Source: Agrypnia vestita (taxonomy: Eukaryota > Arthropoda > Insecta > Trichoptera > Phryganeidae). From it: a stretch of DNA of 64,000 nucleotides. Every line of letters begins with the position of its first letter. Position 1 is the first letter of the stretch. The notes below the pieces were generated by a model, which was given only the letters and a program-made list of their open reading frames with translations, was not told the origin of the DNA and ran no database searches. Both the position numbers and the translations under genes were made by a program. Positions 63,776-64,000 of the stretch are shown here, in pieces. The DNA lies in assembly GCA_016648135.1 (NCBI GenBank), contig JADDOH010001584.1:62001-126000 (forward strand). The letters run 5' to 3'.

Positions 63776-64000
63776 CAGGTTCCAAAAAACCGACCGAATA
63801 TTTTTTTTTAGTTTTTTTAAGGGATCAAAAACTGGTGAAAACGTTTTGAACATCCTCGAAATATTCGTAAGTTTCAAAATTTTATTAAAAAAATAAATAC
63901 ATAATTATTTATTTAAAATTATGAAGAAATCTTTATTGCTATATATTATATATAGGAGTCATTGTAGATTAACCAGAAATAGATAAAGATACCCACAAAA
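63776..64000. other. Gene-free window end
   Basis: AT-rich with poly-T/A runs; nothing supported. Confidence 0.4.

Overview
The window is AT-rich eukaryotic DNA, most likely from an insect. The evidence is single-exon tetraspanin genes, a coding exon ending in a consensus GT splice donor, and a dense, layered load of insect-type mobile elements: Helitrons with A|TC...CTAG|T ends, tRNA-derived SINEs, mariner-like hairpin MITEs, RTE-like LINE tails, Penelope-like elements and LTR elements. The density of Helitrons and of TAGGTA-type words would suit a moth or butterfly, but nothing here proves the order. No rRNA, functional tRNA, CRISPR array or bacterial-style operon was seen.

Host genes are few and confined to 18.6-25.2 kb, all on the minus strand. 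They are two intact, divergent tetraspanins (18675-19421 and 24479-25186) and between them a long Ser/Asn-rich first coding exon (20382-20920) of an unrecognised protein. The rest of that gene must lie to the left, so the first tetraspanin probably sits inside its first intron. The tetraspanins and the exon are GC-rich islands in AT-rich surroundings. Other GC-rich patches (about 2.9-3.2, 34.1-34.5, 38.7-38.9, 40.1-40.4, 42.5-42.8 and 60.05-60.2 kb) have no convincing ORF and look like regulatory DNA, with YY1/Pho-like, CRE, E-box, CCAAT or heat-shock motifs.

The remainder is mobile DNA and its debris. The most remarkable item is a complete, young, non-autonomous LTR retroelement at 53592-55539: two 283-bp LTRs differing at 3 positions, a 4-bp ATAT target duplication, a primer-binding-like site and a polypurine tract. 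Its only ORF, on the minus strand, fuses an acidic coiled coil to nine 10-residue repeats and then to a degenerate piece of the Hsp70 ATPase domain. The repeat unit itself resembles the Hsp70 DAAKNQVAMN segment, so a captured chaperone fragment appears to have been amplified in tandem.

Two further themes recur. Hammerhead-ribozyme-like motifs occur at least six times (3.68, 7.67, 30.35, 36.38, 39.81, 46.45 and 55.70 kb), several within fragments of Penelope-like elements; four keep most or all of the core. Heat-shock-element arrays occur in mobile or promoter-like DNA: at least 16 alternating GAA/TTC units inside a 515-bp Helitron (37281-37795), perfect three-unit sites in a 663-bp solo LTR (27836-28498), and one 22 bp upstream of a TATA box at 5388-5430. 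Calls are from reading the sequence; no database search was possible.
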